From an uncultured Muribaculaceae bacterium (lineage in GTDB: Bacteria > Bacteroidota > Bacteroidia > Bacteroidales > Muribaculaceae): 64,000 nt of DNA. A model generated the notes under the pieces. The model saw nothing but the letters and a program-made list of their open reading frames with translations. It was not told the origin of the DNA and made no database searches. Below, one piece after another: positions 24,318 to 33,982 of this stretch (positions are counted from its first letter, which is position 1; each line of letters begins with the position of its first letter). A program made the translations under genes and the position numbers. The DNA lies in the NCBI GenBank assembly GCA_910577355.1, contig CAJTMY010000006.1, positions 1 to 64,000 on the forward strand. The letters run 5' to 3'.

Positions 24318-25682
24318 TCAGGCTTTATTCTGCTTCAGTTGCTCGGTATACTTGTCCACGCGGGCGAGCTGCGCCGGTATATCGATAGACTGCGGACATG
24401 CCGAAAGGCACGACCCGCATGCTATGCATCGGTCGGCCTGTCGCATACGCTCCACCGAGCGGTCGTAGCTCACAAGATATGCGCGACGGGCGCGTGCATA
24501 ATCCGGATCCCGGCGGTCGTGAGGCATATTGTCGTCGGCAATGCACTTATTGAAGTGCGCAAAGTTGCCGGGGATATCCACACCGTAGGGACACGGCATA
24601 CAGTATGCGCAGGCCGTGCATGGAATCTCGCCGTTCTCGACAATGGCAGCGGCACTTGTCATCAAGAACAGATGTTCATCCTCATCGATATCCTGAAGTG
24701 GCGAATAAGTGGCGATATTATCTTTCACATGCTCCATATATGTCATGCCGCTGAGCACTGTCAGCACACCGGGCATGGCGGCGAAGCGGAAAGCCCACGA
24801 CGCCACCGACTCGTCGGAACGACGCTCTTTCATTTTTGTGAATACAGTTGCCGGCACATTGGCAAGGCGGCCGCCAAGCAGCGGCTCCATGATCACAGCC
24901 GGTATCTGCCGCCTCACAAGCTCATTATAGAGCCATTCGGCGGTGATACCGTTGTCCTCGGCCGGATGCTCCCAGTTGATATAGTTGAGCTGTATCTGCA
25001 CAAAATCCCAATGTATATCTCCACGATCGTGCATCTCAAGCAGTTCGTTGAAGCAGGCTATGTCGCCGTGGAACGAGAAGCCGAGATTGCGTATCACTCC
25101 CTTGGCTCGCTGCTCCTTCATAAAGTCGATCATACCGTTGTCGAAGTACCGCCGGTGCATGTTTTCAAGGCCGCCGTTGCCGACACTGTGCAGTAGATAA
25201 TAATCTATGTAATCGGTCTTGAAAAGTTCCAGCGAGCGACGAAACATCGCCTCGGAAGCCTCGGCCGACTGAGACTCGGGAGCGAAGTTGGACAGCTTCG
25301 TGGCGATATAATACGAATCGCGCGGATGACGGCTGAGCGCTATGCCCATGGCCTCTTCAGACTTGCCCTTGCAATACATGGGCGATGAATCGAAATAATT
25401 GACACCATGCTCAAGTGCGTAATCCACCTGTTCGTTGACCGCTTCTTGATCAATAACACCGCTATCGGCATCGACAACCGGCAGACGCATGCATCCGTAT
25501 CCCAACACGCTCACGCTGTCGCCGGTATTGGGATTCGTGCGTTTTGTCATATCGCCGGGCTGCTTGTGCGCGGGTTCATTAGATTCCGTCGCCGGCTTTG
25601 TGCATCCGGCAATAGCAATGGCTCCGGCGGCCAAGGATGATATGCGGATAAAGCTCCGCCGGCTTATGTTATTGTCTTTCAT
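24318..25682 (-). CDS. exported aldo-keto reductase with C-terminal ferredoxin domain
   Basis: 454 residues from the ATG at 25682, which lies 7 bp after the previous stop and gives a twin-arginine signal (SRRSFIR) with a lipobox-like end (AIAGC), so export through Tat as a lipoprotein is expected. The AKR barrel has the catalytic Asp and Tyr in FDSSPMYCKG, Lys in IATKLS and His in YLLHSVG. The C-terminus has two cysteine clusters, CTACAYCMPCPYG and CIACGSCLSACP, for [4Fe-4S] centres. It probably receives or gives electrons through the polyferredoxin encoded upstream. Substrate unknown. Upstream start codons extend into the previous gene. Confidence 0.85.
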   Translation of the reverse strand: MKDNNISRRSFIRISSLAAGAIAIAGCTKPATESNEPAHKQPGDMTKRTNPNTGDSVSVLGYGCMRLPVVDADSGVIDQEAVNEQVDYALEHGVNYFDSSPMYCKGKSEEAMGIALSRHPRDSYYIATKLSNFAPESQSAEASEAMFRRSLELFKTDYIDYYLLHSVGNGGLENMHRRYFDNGMIDFMKEQRAKGVIRNLGFSFHGDIACFNELLEMHDRGDIHWDFVQIQLNYINWEHPAEDNGITAEWLYNELVRRQIPAVIMEPLLGGRLANVPATVFTKMKERRSDESVASWAFRFAAMPGVLTVLSGMTYMEHVKDNIATYSPLQDIDEDEHLFLMTSAAAIVENGEIPCTACAYCMPCPYGVDIPGNFAHFNKCIADDNMPHDRRDPDYARARRAYLVSYDRSVERMRQADRCIACGSCLSACPQSIDIPAQLARVDKYTEQLKQNKA

Positions 25683-25689
25683 AGCTGTA

Positions 25690-27213
25690 TCAGATAACAT
25701 GATGACGTTCCACACCTTCGACATGAATGGCGGCACGGTCGGCCCTGTTAGAAGCGACTGTACCCACCGGGCAGTGATACTCGCACGCGCCACAGCCTAT
25801 ACACAACGAATCGTTGACCACAGGACGCAGATTTCCGTCTGCGCCGGCAATCATCTCTATGGCGCCCGCAGGGCATCCGGCCGCACAACGGCCGCATTTT
25901 TGGCCATAAGCAGATATACATATCTTATAATCCACCTCGGCCGTGCCTATTTTTGTGGAACTCTTTGTCTCGACATCAATGGGCAGTATCGCTCCCGCAG
26001 GGCAGATATCCGAGCAATTCGTGCACTCGGGGCGGCAATATCCTTTCGAGAAGTCCATCACAGGCTGCATGAATGTAGCCAGATCGGTCGACGGACTCAA
26101 CACATCGTTGGGACAGTTGGATATACACAACTGGCAGGCCGTGCAGTGCGATGCGAGCCATATGTTGCCCTTGGCACCGGGTGGCACAAGCGGCGTGCGG
26201 CGGTCGGGACGGCGCTTGTCTTTAAGCGGAGCAAAGCCGCCGTCACCGTCCTTGCCGATAGCCGAAGCAACTGCCGACCCGGCCACTATGGCGCCACCGA
26301 CAAGCATGGCACGCCGGCGCAGATCGATTTCTCCGTCCGGCTTTGTACCTTCCGCATCAACGGCAGTCGGATGCGAATATGTGATAGCTCCGGTAGAACA
26401 GTGTGTTAGACAGTCCATGCACGCAACGCAACGGGTGTAGTCGATGCGATGTTTTTTGGGATCGATGCACGATGCCTTGCAGTGCCGCGCGCACGAACCA
26501 CACGAAGTGCACTTGTCAAGCGCGATGTTGGGCTTCAGCCACGAATAACGGCTTATATAGCCGAGAACCGTGCCGACAGGGCATATCTCATTACAGTAAT
26601 CACGCCCTGAAGTCCAGGCATAAAGAGTGATGACCACAAATGTCACGACGGCGACCGACAACAACGGCACACTCACTGTCATAGGCACCACATGCGCGAA
26701 AGCATAACTGCCGTTGGCGGCGGCCACATCGGCAATGGCGTTGTTGACCTCGACTCCGAGCGGACGCAGCAGCCATGTGGCCATGCGGCCATAGGCGCTG
26801 TACGGCTCGACAAACGATGCCGTCCACGTGCATACGGCGGCCACCGTCCCGACCGCAAGCAGCAATATGAACACTGCCAGAATGGCGACACGCAGCATGG
26901 TACGTGCCCGGGAATAACGGAACTTGCCCAGGCGCCGCTTCTTTTTTGACGAGAACATGATGCTCAGTCGGTTTATCACATCCTGATATATGCCAAGCGG
27001 ACACACGAGCGAACAGTATACGCGCCCCAACACAAGTGTAACTGCCACAAGCGCGGCGACGACGAGCAGGTTAAGACCGAGTATTGCCGGCACAAGCTGG
27101 ATTTTTGCCATCCAGCCCCAATGCTCCATGGCAAAACCTGTGACATCGGCAAAAAGAGCCGTTACAGCCAGCAGACTCAGAATGGCAAGAGTTATTCTTA
27201 TGATCCTCAGCAT
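25690..27213 (-). CDS. NapH/NapG-like polyferredoxin membrane protein
   Basis: 507 residues from the ATG at 27213, chosen because it follows the MerR stop by 10 bp. Membrane segments flank NapH-type motifs GRVYCSLVCPLG and GRDYCNEICPVG. Two ferredoxin clusters follow (CTSCGSCARHC, CVACMDCLTHC). Then a second twin-arginine-like segment (RRRAMLVGG) with a hydrophobic stretch leads to four more cluster motifs (CTACQLCISNC, CRPECTNCSDIC, CGRCAAGC, CIGCGACEYHC). This looks like a NapH part fused to a NapG part: electron transfer across the membrane. The AKR gene begins 7 bp later. Confidence 0.85.
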   Translation of the reverse strand: MLRIIRITLAILSLLAVTALFADVTGFAMEHWGWMAKIQLVPAILGLNLLVVAALVAVTLVLGRVYCSLVCPLGIYQDVINRLSIMFSSKKKRRLGKFRYSRARTMLRVAILAVFILLLAVGTVAAVCTWTASFVEPYSAYGRMATWLLRPLGVEVNNAIADVAAANGSYAFAHVVPMTVSVPLLSVAVVTFVVITLYAWTSGRDYCNEICPVGTVLGYISRYSWLKPNIALDKCTSCGSCARHCKASCIDPKKHRIDYTRCVACMDCLTHCSTGAITYSHPTAVDAEGTKPDGEIDLRRRAMLVGGAIVAGSAVASAIGKDGDGGFAPLKDKRRPDRRTPLVPPGAKGNIWLASHCTACQLCISNCPNDVLSPSTDLATFMQPVMDFSKGYCRPECTNCSDICPAGAILPIDVETKSSTKIGTAEVDYKICISAYGQKCGRCAAGCPAGAIEMIAGADGNLRPVVNDSLCIGCGACEYHCPVGTVASNRADRAAIHVEGVERHHVI

Positions 27214-27223
27214 AGTATATGGT

Positions 27224-27559
27224 TTATCGCATTTTATTGAGTGAGACGAGCAGTTCATTGAGTTTGTCGCGCACACCACGCAGACGCTCTAAGGCTTTGT
27301 GGCGTTTCGATACGCCCGACATATTTGACCGCAGCTGTTCTTCGGCCGCTTCGAGTTTGAGGCCTTTTTCTTTTACAAGAAAATGTATCATGCGTAGTTT
27401 CTCGATATCGTCGGGCGAGTAGAATCGTGTGCCCCCCTGGTTGCGGCGCGGGTTTATAACTGTGAATTTCGTCTCCCAGAAACGAAGGGTCGAGGCCGGT
27501 ATCTCCAGCATCTCGGCAACTTCTTTTATTTTATAGAATTTCTTTTCAAGTTTGTCCAT
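27224..27559 (-). CDS. MerR family transcriptional regulator
   Basis: 111 residues. The N-terminal helix-turn-helix (FYKIKEVAEMLEIPASTLRFWE) with a wing (GGTRFYSPDD) is a MerR domain, followed by a coiled-coil helix. No ligand-binding cysteines are seen. It may regulate the downstream redox genes, but this type in Bacteroidetes is widely conserved next to M23 peptidase genes. It lies 22 bp after the peptidase gene. Confidence 0.88.
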   Translation of the reverse strand: MDKLEKKFYKIKEVAEMLEIPASTLRFWETKFTVINPRRNQGGTRFYSPDDIEKLRMIHFLVKEKGLKLEAAEEQLRSNMSGVSKRHKALERLRGVRDKLNELLVSLNKMR

Positions 27560-27581
27560 ATGCTCACAGTTGTATAAAGGC

Positions 27582-28556
27582 TCAGTCCATCACATGCCCG
27601 GCATTCTCAGCCTGGATGATCATCTCGTCGTACTGCTCGGGGGTAAGATCCATAAAGTAGTAGTTAACAGGATTCTGCGGTGCGCCTCGATATCTCACTT
27701 CATAATGCAGATGCGGACCTGTAGACTTACCGGTATTGCCGACTTTTCCTATGAGGTCGCCGCGCTTCACACTTTGTCCCTCCTTCACGAGAATCTGCGA
27801 CAGATGGGCATAGCGTGTGAGGTAGCTGAAGCCGTGGTCTATATCGATCGAATTGCCATAACCGCTCTCCCATCCGGCCGACTTCACTGTGCCGGCACCT
27901 GTCGCATAGACCGGAGTGCCGATAGCCGATGAGAAATCCATCCCTTCGTGAAATTTCGATGTACCGTAGATGGGATCATGACGGTATCCGTATCCCGAAG
28001 CCATAGTCTTCAGGTATTTGGACGAGATGGGCTGTATGGCCGGGATATTGTTGATCCGTTCCTTCATTCCGGCAGCTTGCTCGCGCAAAAAATCGTAAGA
28101 CTTGATTTGGTTGTATACCATATTGTCAAGGCGGTCGAGCTTCTCCGACACCGTATGCACAAGTTCATTATCGGCAAGCGAATCAAGGCTCTCATAATTG
28201 CGCTGACGTTCAAGACCGGCATATCGGGCGGCATCCGACAGCGGTTCGGCCTGCATCATCACACGATAGAAATTATTGTCGCGCTGCTGTAGATTCAGCA
28301 TCACGGCAAGAGCTTCGTCCGACCGACGGTCGAGCATCTCGATTGTCTGCTCCATGCGCTCGTTCTTCATCTTCATCAGCTTCTCGCGCGGAAATTCCAT
28401 CACATTGTAGAGTACAAAAAACAGAATCACACCGGTGCACATTCCGGCTATAAACTGTCTTGCCACACCCCAGAAACGAGCCCCGCGCGACGGATACACA
28501 CGGTCGTAGCTTTCAGTAACCGGATTATATCGGTAAAATGTCTTTTTCTGGCTCAT
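27582..28556 (-). CDS. M23 family metallopeptidase (LytM), cell-wall hydrolase
   Basis: 324 residues. An N-terminal cytoplasmic tail is followed by a membrane segment near residues 30-50, a coiled-coil region (about 55-170) and a LytM domain. HEGMDFSSAIGTPVYA holds the first zinc ligands (His and Asp), and GPHLHYEV the HxH. It cleaves peptidoglycan cross-links in the periplasm. Start of the four-gene operon with the regulator, polyferredoxin and reductase; divergent from alaS. Confidence 0.92.
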   Translation of the reverse strand: MSQKKTFYRYNPVTESYDRVYPSRGARFWGVARQFIAGMCTGVILFFVLYNVMEFPREKLMKMKNERMEQTIEMLDRRSDEALAVMLNLQQRDNNFYRVMMQAEPLSDAARYAGLERQRNYESLDSLADNELVHTVSEKLDRLDNMVYNQIKSYDFLREQAAGMKERINNIPAIQPISSKYLKTMASGYGYRHDPIYGTSKFHEGMDFSSAIGTPVYATGAGTVKSAGWESGYGNSIDIDHGFSYLTRYAHLSQILVKEGQSVKRGDLIGKVGNTGKSTGPHLHYEVRYRGAPQNPVNYYFMDLTPEQYDEMIIQAENAGHVMD

Positions 28557-28574
28557 AGAAATGTGATAATCATT

Positions 28575-28603
28575 GCAAATTTAGCGTTTTTATCGTAATT
28601 TTG
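28575..28603. promoter_or_regulatory. overlapping divergent -7 elements between M23 gene and alaS
   Basis: Plus strand TAATTTTG at 28596-28603 points to alaS; minus strand TAAATTTG at 28582-28575 points to the M23 operon. Both match TAnnTTTG; -33 elements are weak. The two promoters lie only about 13 bp apart and cannot easily be used at the same time. Confidence 0.55.
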
Positions 28604-28655
28604 CATGACTTTTTAGATTTTTTAGGACTCCAAATATATTCTTTATTTCTTTAAA

Positions 28656-31283
28656 ATGCTTACCGCAAAGGAAATACGCAAGTCTTTCAAAGACTTTTTC
28701 GAAAGCAAACAACACCACATAGTACCATCGGCACCTATGGTGATCAAGGATGATCCCACCCTTATGTTCACCAATGCCGGTATGAATCAGTTCAAGGATA
28801 TTATATTGGGCAACAAGGCCGCAAAATACAAGCGCGTGGCCGACTCGCAGAAATGTCTGCGAGTGAGCGGCAAGCACAACGACCTCGAGGAGGTAGGCCA
28901 CGACACATACCACCACACCATGTTCGAGATGCTCGGCAACTGGTCGTTCGGAGACTATTTCAAGGCCGAGGCCATCGACTGGGCATGGGAATACCTCGTA
29001 GACGTGCTTCACCTCGACCCTGAACGTCTCTACGCCACCGTATTCGAAGGCTCTGCAACCGAAGGTCTCGACCGCGACAACGAAGCGGCTGCCATATGGG
29101 AGAAGCATCTGCCCGCATCGCACATCATCAACGGCAACAAGCACGACAACTTCTGGGAGATGGGCGACACAGGCCCATGCGGCCCATGCTCCGAAATCCA
29201 TATAGACCTGCGCCCGCAGACCGAACGCGACGCCGTCCCGGGAGCCGAGATGGTGAACAAGGATCATCCGCAGGTCATCGAAATATGGAACCTCGTGTTC
29301 ATGCAGTTCAACCGCAAGGCAGACGGTTCACTCGAACCGCTGCCCGCCCGTGTCATTGACACCGGCATGGGATTTGAACGCCTGTGCATGGCACTTCAGG
29401 GCAAGACATCCAACTATGATACCGACGTATTCACACCGCTTATCGGCAAAATAGCCGATCTGTCAGGCAAAAAATACGGCGAAGATCACAGCGTGGACGT
29501 AGCCATGCGCGTAATCGCCGACCACGTGCGCACCATAGCATTCTCCATCGCCGACAACCAGCTGCCGTCCAACGCCAAGGCCGGCTATGTGATACGCCGC
29601 ATCCTGCGCCGTGCCGTGCGCTATGCATACACATTCCTCAACCGCAAACAGGCCTTCATGTATCTGCTCGTCGACACTCTCATCGAGAACATGGGCGAAG
29701 CATATCCCGAACTTGTATCGCAGCGCGAACTTATAATGCGCGTGATCAAAGAAGAGGAAGACGCCTTCCTGCGTACCCTTGAGAACGGCATCCGAATGCT
29801 CGATGACGCCATACGCGAGGCCAAAGCCAAAAACCTTTCCCGGATTTCAGGCAAACAGGCCTTCACACTATACGACACCTACGGCTTTCCTCTCGACCTC
29901 ACAGAACTTATCCTGCGCGAGAACGGGATGACTCTCGATCAGGCCGGATTCGACACCGAGATGCAGGCGCAGAAGCAGCGTGCACGCAACGCCGCCGCCG
30001 TGGAGGCCACCGACTGGCAGATTGTCAACGAAGGCGAGCAACGTTTTGTTGGCTACGACGCACTCAGTGTCGACACCGACATACTGCGCTACCGCAAGGT
30101 GAAACAGAAAAACAAGGAATTCTATCAGATAGTACTTGCCGAAACTCCGTTCTATGCCGAGATGGGCGGACAGGTAGGTGACCGCGGCAAGCTGATCGAT
30201 ACTGCATCGGGCGAGGAAATCGAGATCTATGACACCAAGCGCGAGAACGGTATGGGGGTGCATCTCACCACAAAACTACCCGCCGACGTCACATCCACAT
30301 TCCGCGCCGAGGTAGATGCCGACACACGCCGCGCCATATCGGCCAACCACTCGGCCACCCATCTGATACATCAGGCTCTGCGCGAAGTGCTCGGCACACA
30401 TGTGGAGCAGAAAGGCTCGCTGGTAACACCACACTCGCTGCGCTTTGACTTCTCGCACTTCCAAAAAGTGACACCCGAAGAGATTGAAAAAGTCGAACGC
30501 CTCGCCAACAAACGAGTGCGTGAGGCCATCGCCCGCGACGAGCATCGCGACGTACCCATAGCCAAGGCCCGCGAAATGGGCGCCATGGCTCTCTTCGGCG
30601 AAAAATACGGCGACGAAGTGCGCGTGATACGCTACGGCGATTCGGTGGAGCTGTGTGGCGGCACACATGTAGGTAATACCGGCAACATCGGTATGATAAA
30701 GATTATCTCCGAGAGCTCGATCGCGGCCGGCATACGACGCATCGAAGCCATCACCGGTGAAGCTGTCGAGGATGCCATCGGCGAGATGCAGAACACACTG
30801 CACACCGTAGGCGAGATGTTCAACAACAATCCCGACATCGTAGGAGCTCTTAAAAAGGCTCTCGACGAGAATGCCGCACTGCGCAAGCAAGCCGAAGAAG
30901 CATTCAACGAGCGAGTAAACAGCCTGGCCAACGAGGTACTCGAAAAAGCTACGATAACAGAAGGTATAAAGATAGCCGTGATCAAAGGCCCGCGTATCCC
31001 CGATGTAGTGAAGACCGTCGCTTTCAGCGTTCGTGCGAAATCGCCGGAATCCACAGCCTTCATCGGCGCCACATTCGACATGGCAGGCAAGCCGCTGCTC
31101 ACCGTAATGCTCACCGACGACCTTGTCAAAGGCGGACTGAACGCATCTGCCATCGTACGCGAGGCTGCAAAGTCCATAAAAGGCGGCGGCGGCGGCCAGC
31201 CGGGCTTCGCACAAGCCGGTGGCAAAGACAAAGACGGCCTTGAACAGGCTTTCCAGTCGATTTACGACCATATCGCCAAGTAA
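28656..31283 (+). CDS. alaS: alanine--tRNA ligase
   Basis: 875 residues, full-length. Class II core with HTYHHTMFEMLGNWSFGDYFK-like motif 2 region, GFPLDLTE..., editing-domain zinc site (HSATHLIHQALR with a later CGGTHV) and a C-terminal DHHA1-type glycine-rich domain (GGGGGQPGFAQAGGKD). It charges tRNA-Ala and hydrolyses mischarged Ser/Gly-tRNA. First in a co-directional run to 35113. Confidence 0.97.
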   Translation: MLTAKEIRKSFKDFFESKQHHIVPSAPMVIKDDPTLMFTNAGMNQFKDIILGNKAAKYKRVADSQKCLRVSGKHNDLEEVGHDTYHHTMFEMLGNWSFGDYFKAEAIDWAWEYLVDVLHLDPERLYATVFEGSATEGLDRDNEAAAIWEKHLPASHIINGNKHDNFWEMGDTGPCGPCSEIHIDLRPQTERDAVPGAEMVNKDHPQVIEIWNLVFMQFNRKADGSLEPLPARVIDTGMGFERLCMALQGKTSNYDTDVFTPLIGKIADLSGKKYGEDHSVDVAMRVIADHVRTIAFSIADNQLPSNAKAGYVIRRILRRAVRYAYTFLNRKQAFMYLLVDTLIENMGEAYPELVSQRELIMRVIKEEEDAFLRTLENGIRMLDDAIREAKAKNLSRISGKQAFTLYDTYGFPLDLTELILRENGMTLDQAGFDTEMQAQKQRARNAAAVEATDWQIVNEGEQRFVGYDALSVDTDILRYRKVKQKNKEFYQIVLAETPFYAEMGGQVGDRGKLIDTASGEEIEIYDTKRENGMGVHLTTKLPADVTSTFRAEVDADTRRAISANHSATHLIHQALREVLGTHVEQKGSLVTPHSLRFDFSHFQKVTPEEIEKVERLANKRVREAIARDEHRDVPIAKAREMGAMALFGEKYGDEVRVIRYGDSVELCGGTHVGNTGNIGMIKIISESSIAAGIRRIEAITGEAVEDAIGEMQNTLHTVGEMFNNNPDIVGALKKALDENAALRKQAEEAFNERVNSLANEVLEKATITEGIKIAVIKGPRIPDVVKTVAFSVRAKSPESTAFIGATFDMAGKPLLTVMLTDDLVKGGLNASAIVREAAKSIKGGGGGQPGFAQAGGKDKDGLEQAFQSIYDHIAK

Positions 31284-31301
31284 CAAACAATACCGATACC
31301 A

Positions 31302-32123
31302 ATGAAACGACTCTCACTGGCACTTGTCGCCCTGCTCGCCACGCTGTTTTCAGCCGTGGCGGCGAAGGTCGACACCATCCAAGTGCCGACACAATATCTG
31401 GAAACCCCCGAGGATATAACCGTAATAATCCCCGACGCAGCCGCCCAAGGCAAGAAATTTCCCACCGTATACCTGCTCAACGGCTACGGAGGCGACCACC
31501 ACGCATGGATGCGCGTGCGTCCCGACCTGCCCGACCTTGCCGACCGTTACGGCATGGTGATCGTTATGCCCGACGGCAGAGACAGCTGGTACTGGGACTC
31601 GCCCGTAAACCCGAAGATGCAGATGGAGAGCTTCTTTGTAAAGGAACTCGTGCCATACATAGATAGCCGATACCCCACCCTGCAGGCTCCGGAATACCGC
31701 GCGATATCGGGTCTGAGCATGGGCGGACAAGGCTCGATGTATCTGGCCATCCGTCACAACGACATATGGGGCAACGCAGGCTCCACCAGCGGTGGCCTCG
31801 ACATACGTCCGTTCCCGGAGCGTTGGAAGATGAAGGAAAGCCTCGGCAGCATAGAGCAGAATCCGCAGGCATGGGAGGAGCACAGCCCCATAAACCTTGT
31901 AAAGGACATAAAGCCCGGTACTCTCAACATCATATTCGACTGCGGCTCCGATGACTTCTTTGCAAGTGTGAACCGAAACTTCCACGAGGAACTGCTGAAA
32001 AACAAGATCCCCCACGATTACACCTCACGCCCCGGCGGCCATTCAGGCGCCTATTGGAGCAACGCGGTAATCTACCACCTGCTATACTTCAACGAAGCAT
32101 TCAAGAAAGCGGCCCGCAAATGA
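31302..32123 (+). CDS. secreted esterase, esterase D family
   Basis: 273 residues with a signal peptide (MKRLSLALVALLATLFSAVAA). The alpha/beta-hydrolase core shows YLLNGYGGDHHAW, the nucleophile Ser in SGLSMGGQGS (about residue 133), an Asp in FDCGSDDFF and His in RPGGHSGAYW, close to feruloyl/acetyl-esterase and S-formylglutathione-hydrolase-like enzymes. Probably a periplasmic esterase for polysaccharide side chains. It lies 18 bp after alaS and its stop overlaps the recF start by 4 bp. Confidence 0.87.
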   Translation: MKRLSLALVALLATLFSAVAAKVDTIQVPTQYLETPEDITVIIPDAAAQGKKFPTVYLLNGYGGDHHAWMRVRPDLPDLADRYGMVIVMPDGRDSWYWDSPVNPKMQMESFFVKELVPYIDSRYPTLQAPEYRAISGLSMGGQGSMYLAIRHNDIWGNAGSTSGGLDIRPFPERWKMKESLGSIEQNPQAWEEHSPINLVKDIKPGTLNIIFDCGSDDFFASVNRNFHEELLKNKIPHDYTSRPGGHSGAYWSNAVIYHLLYFNEAFKKAARK

Positions 32124-33214
32124 TATTAAAATCGCTCCTGCTCACCAATTTCAAGAACATTGCCTCGGCAACATTGGATTTTTCACCGAAGATCAACTGT
32201 TTCCTTGGCAATAACGGCATGGGCAAGAGCAACCTGCTCGACGCGATCTATTTCCTGAGCTTTACCAAGAGTTTTGCACGGCTACCCGATGCCATGCTGA
32301 TACGCCGCGGCGAAGAATTCGCCATAATCAACGGCCGGTATCTGCGCAACGGCACCGACGAGGAGATTAATGCAGGACTGCGTGCCGGCGCGCGCAAATC
32401 GTTCAAACGGAGCGGCAAGGAATACAAACGCATAAGCTCGCACATCGGGCTGTTTCCATGCGTGATGGTGGCACCCGCCGACCAGACACTTGTTACAGGC
32501 AATGCAGAGGAGCGCCGCCGCTTCATCGATATGATAATATCGCAGGCCGACATGCCATACCTCGAGGCTCTGATGCGCTACAATCAGGCTTTGGAGCAAC
32601 GCAACCGCATGCTGCGCGACGGATACGACGACCCTCTGCTGTACGAATCCGTCGAGACTGTCATGGACAGCACCGCCGACCTGATACGAAGCCGACGCCG
32701 CGAAAACATCGGCCTCATCTCCGAAATCTTCAACCACTATTACAACGAGATAGCCGGCGAAGGAGAGACAGCATCGCTGCAATATGTGATGTCGGGCGAC
32801 AAATACGGATCGCTGATGCAAGCCTTCGGACAGACCCGCAGCCGCGATGCCGCCCTCAAATACACCTCCACAGGCCCCCACCGCGACGACATAGCGTTGA
32901 CCCTCGATTCCATGCCGGCAAGACAGACAGCTTCGCAGGGACAGACAAAGACATTCACGATAGCCCTGCGTCTGGCTCAGTTTGAATTCCTGCGCCGCGC
33001 CACAGCCCGCACACCGCTGCTGCTGCTCGACGACATATTCGACAAGCTCGACACCGCCCGCGTGGAGCGCATCATGAACATTGTGGGCCGTGAAGACTTC
33101 GGGCAGATTTTCATAACCGACACCAACCGCAAGCACCTCGACGAGATAATGGCTCTCGCCGGCCCGGACTACCGCCTGTGGACGGTCGACCAAGGAGCAT
33201 TCACACCGGTATGA
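32120..33214 (+). CDS. recF: DNA replication and repair protein RecF
   Basis: 364 residues from the ATG at 32120, which overlaps the esterase stop (ATGA). Walker A is GNNGMGKSNLLDA (about 30-42), the ABC signature region SQGQTKTFTIAL and Walker B LLLLDDIFDKLD. It loads RecA at single-strand gaps. The DciA-like gene overlaps its stop by 4 bp, an arrangement common in Bacteroidetes. Confidence 0.96.
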   Translation: MILKSLLLTNFKNIASATLDFSPKINCFLGNNGMGKSNLLDAIYFLSFTKSFARLPDAMLIRRGEEFAIINGRYLRNGTDEEINAGLRAGARKSFKRSGKEYKRISSHIGLFPCVMVAPADQTLVTGNAEERRRFIDMIISQADMPYLEALMRYNQALEQRNRMLRDGYDDPLLYESVETVMDSTADLIRSRRRENIGLISEIFNHYYNEIAGEGETASLQYVMSGDKYGSLMQAFGQTRSRDAALKYTSTGPHRDDIALTLDSMPARQTASQGQTKTFTIALRLAQFEFLRRATARTPLLLLDDIFDKLDTARVERIMNIVGREDFGQIFITDTNRKHLDEIMALAGPDYRLWTVDQGAFTPV

Positions 33215-33501
33215 AACGCACAGAAGCGATGGCCGTCGGCGACATTCTCAAAGCCATGATGGACAGTGAAGGCGACACAGCCGAATTCGACCGTCAGAAA
33301 GCTTCATATCTGTGGAGTGAGATCGTGGGCGAATACATCAACCGCCACACCGTGCGCAGATATGTAGCAGACGACACCTTGCACGTGTTCATATCATCCG
33401 GCCCGCTCAAAAGCGAACTTGGATTCATGATACCGTCCATAATCGAGCAGCTCAACAACGCATTGGGAAAACGCATAATCAAAAAAATTCAAATCCACTG
33501 A
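33211..33501 (+). CDS. DUF721 / DciA-like protein
   Basis: 96 residues from the ATG at 33211 (overlapping the recF stop). AVGDILKAMM at the start, LWSEIVGEYINRHT and LHVFISSGPLKSEL are typical of the DUF721 group, which includes the DciA helicase loader. It may help load the replicative helicase, since Bacteroidetes usually lack DnaC. The link with recF supports a replication role. Confidence 0.88.
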   Translation: MKRTEAMAVGDILKAMMDSEGDTAEFDRQKASYLWSEIVGEYINRHTVRRYVADDTLHVFISSGPLKSELGFMIPSIIEQLNNALGKRIIKKIQIH

Positions 33502-33514
33502 GACAAACATAGCC

Positions 33515-33964
33515 ATGTCCGACAAATCACGAATACCCGCCCCATCCCATCCATTCCGCCACCGCCTGCCCGTACAGCTGCGCTTCAACGACGTAGACAT
33601 GTTCGGTCATGTCAACAACACGGTATATCTGCAATTTTTCGACCTCGGTAAGCTGCGTTACTTCGAGGAAGTACTCGGAGCCGATTTCGACAAATCAGGG
33701 CTTGCCGTAGTAGTGGTGAACATCAACTGCGACTTTTTCGAGCCGTCATTCCTGAAAGAAGGACTCGAGGTGATGACACAGACAGTCCACATAGGCGATA
33801 AGTCCATAACTCTCGAGCAGCGTGTCGTCACGCGCGACACAGGCGCGGTGAAATGCCTGTGCCGCACCGTAATGGCCGGATTCGACCCCAAGACGTTACA
33901 GTCCGCCCCGATCCCCGACCGTCACCGCTCAGCCATCGAAGCATACGAAAAGCCTCTGTCATAA
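33515..33964 (+). CDS. acyl-CoA thioesterase, hotdog fold
   Basis: 149 residues. RFNDVDMFGHVNNTVYLQFFD near residue 30 is the 4-hydroxybenzoyl-CoA thioesterase/YbgC-like active-site signature, with the catalytic Asp and the GHVNN loop. It hydrolyses acyl-CoA or acyl-ACP esters of unknown chain type. 13 bp after the DciA-like gene. Confidence 0.92.
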   Translation: MSDKSRIPAPSHPFRHRLPVQLRFNDVDMFGHVNNTVYLQFFDLGKLRYFEEVLGADFDKSGLAVVVVNINCDFFEPSFLKEGLEVMTQTVHIGDKSITLEQRVVTRDTGAVKCLCRTVMAGFDPKTLQSAPIPDRHRSAIEAYEKPLS

Positions 33965-33982
33965 TCAAGAAAACCATCTGTC

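Noticed and set aside
25683..25793. Longer start for the aldo-keto reductase
   Set aside because: It would overlap the polyferredoxin gene and hide the twin-arginine signal.
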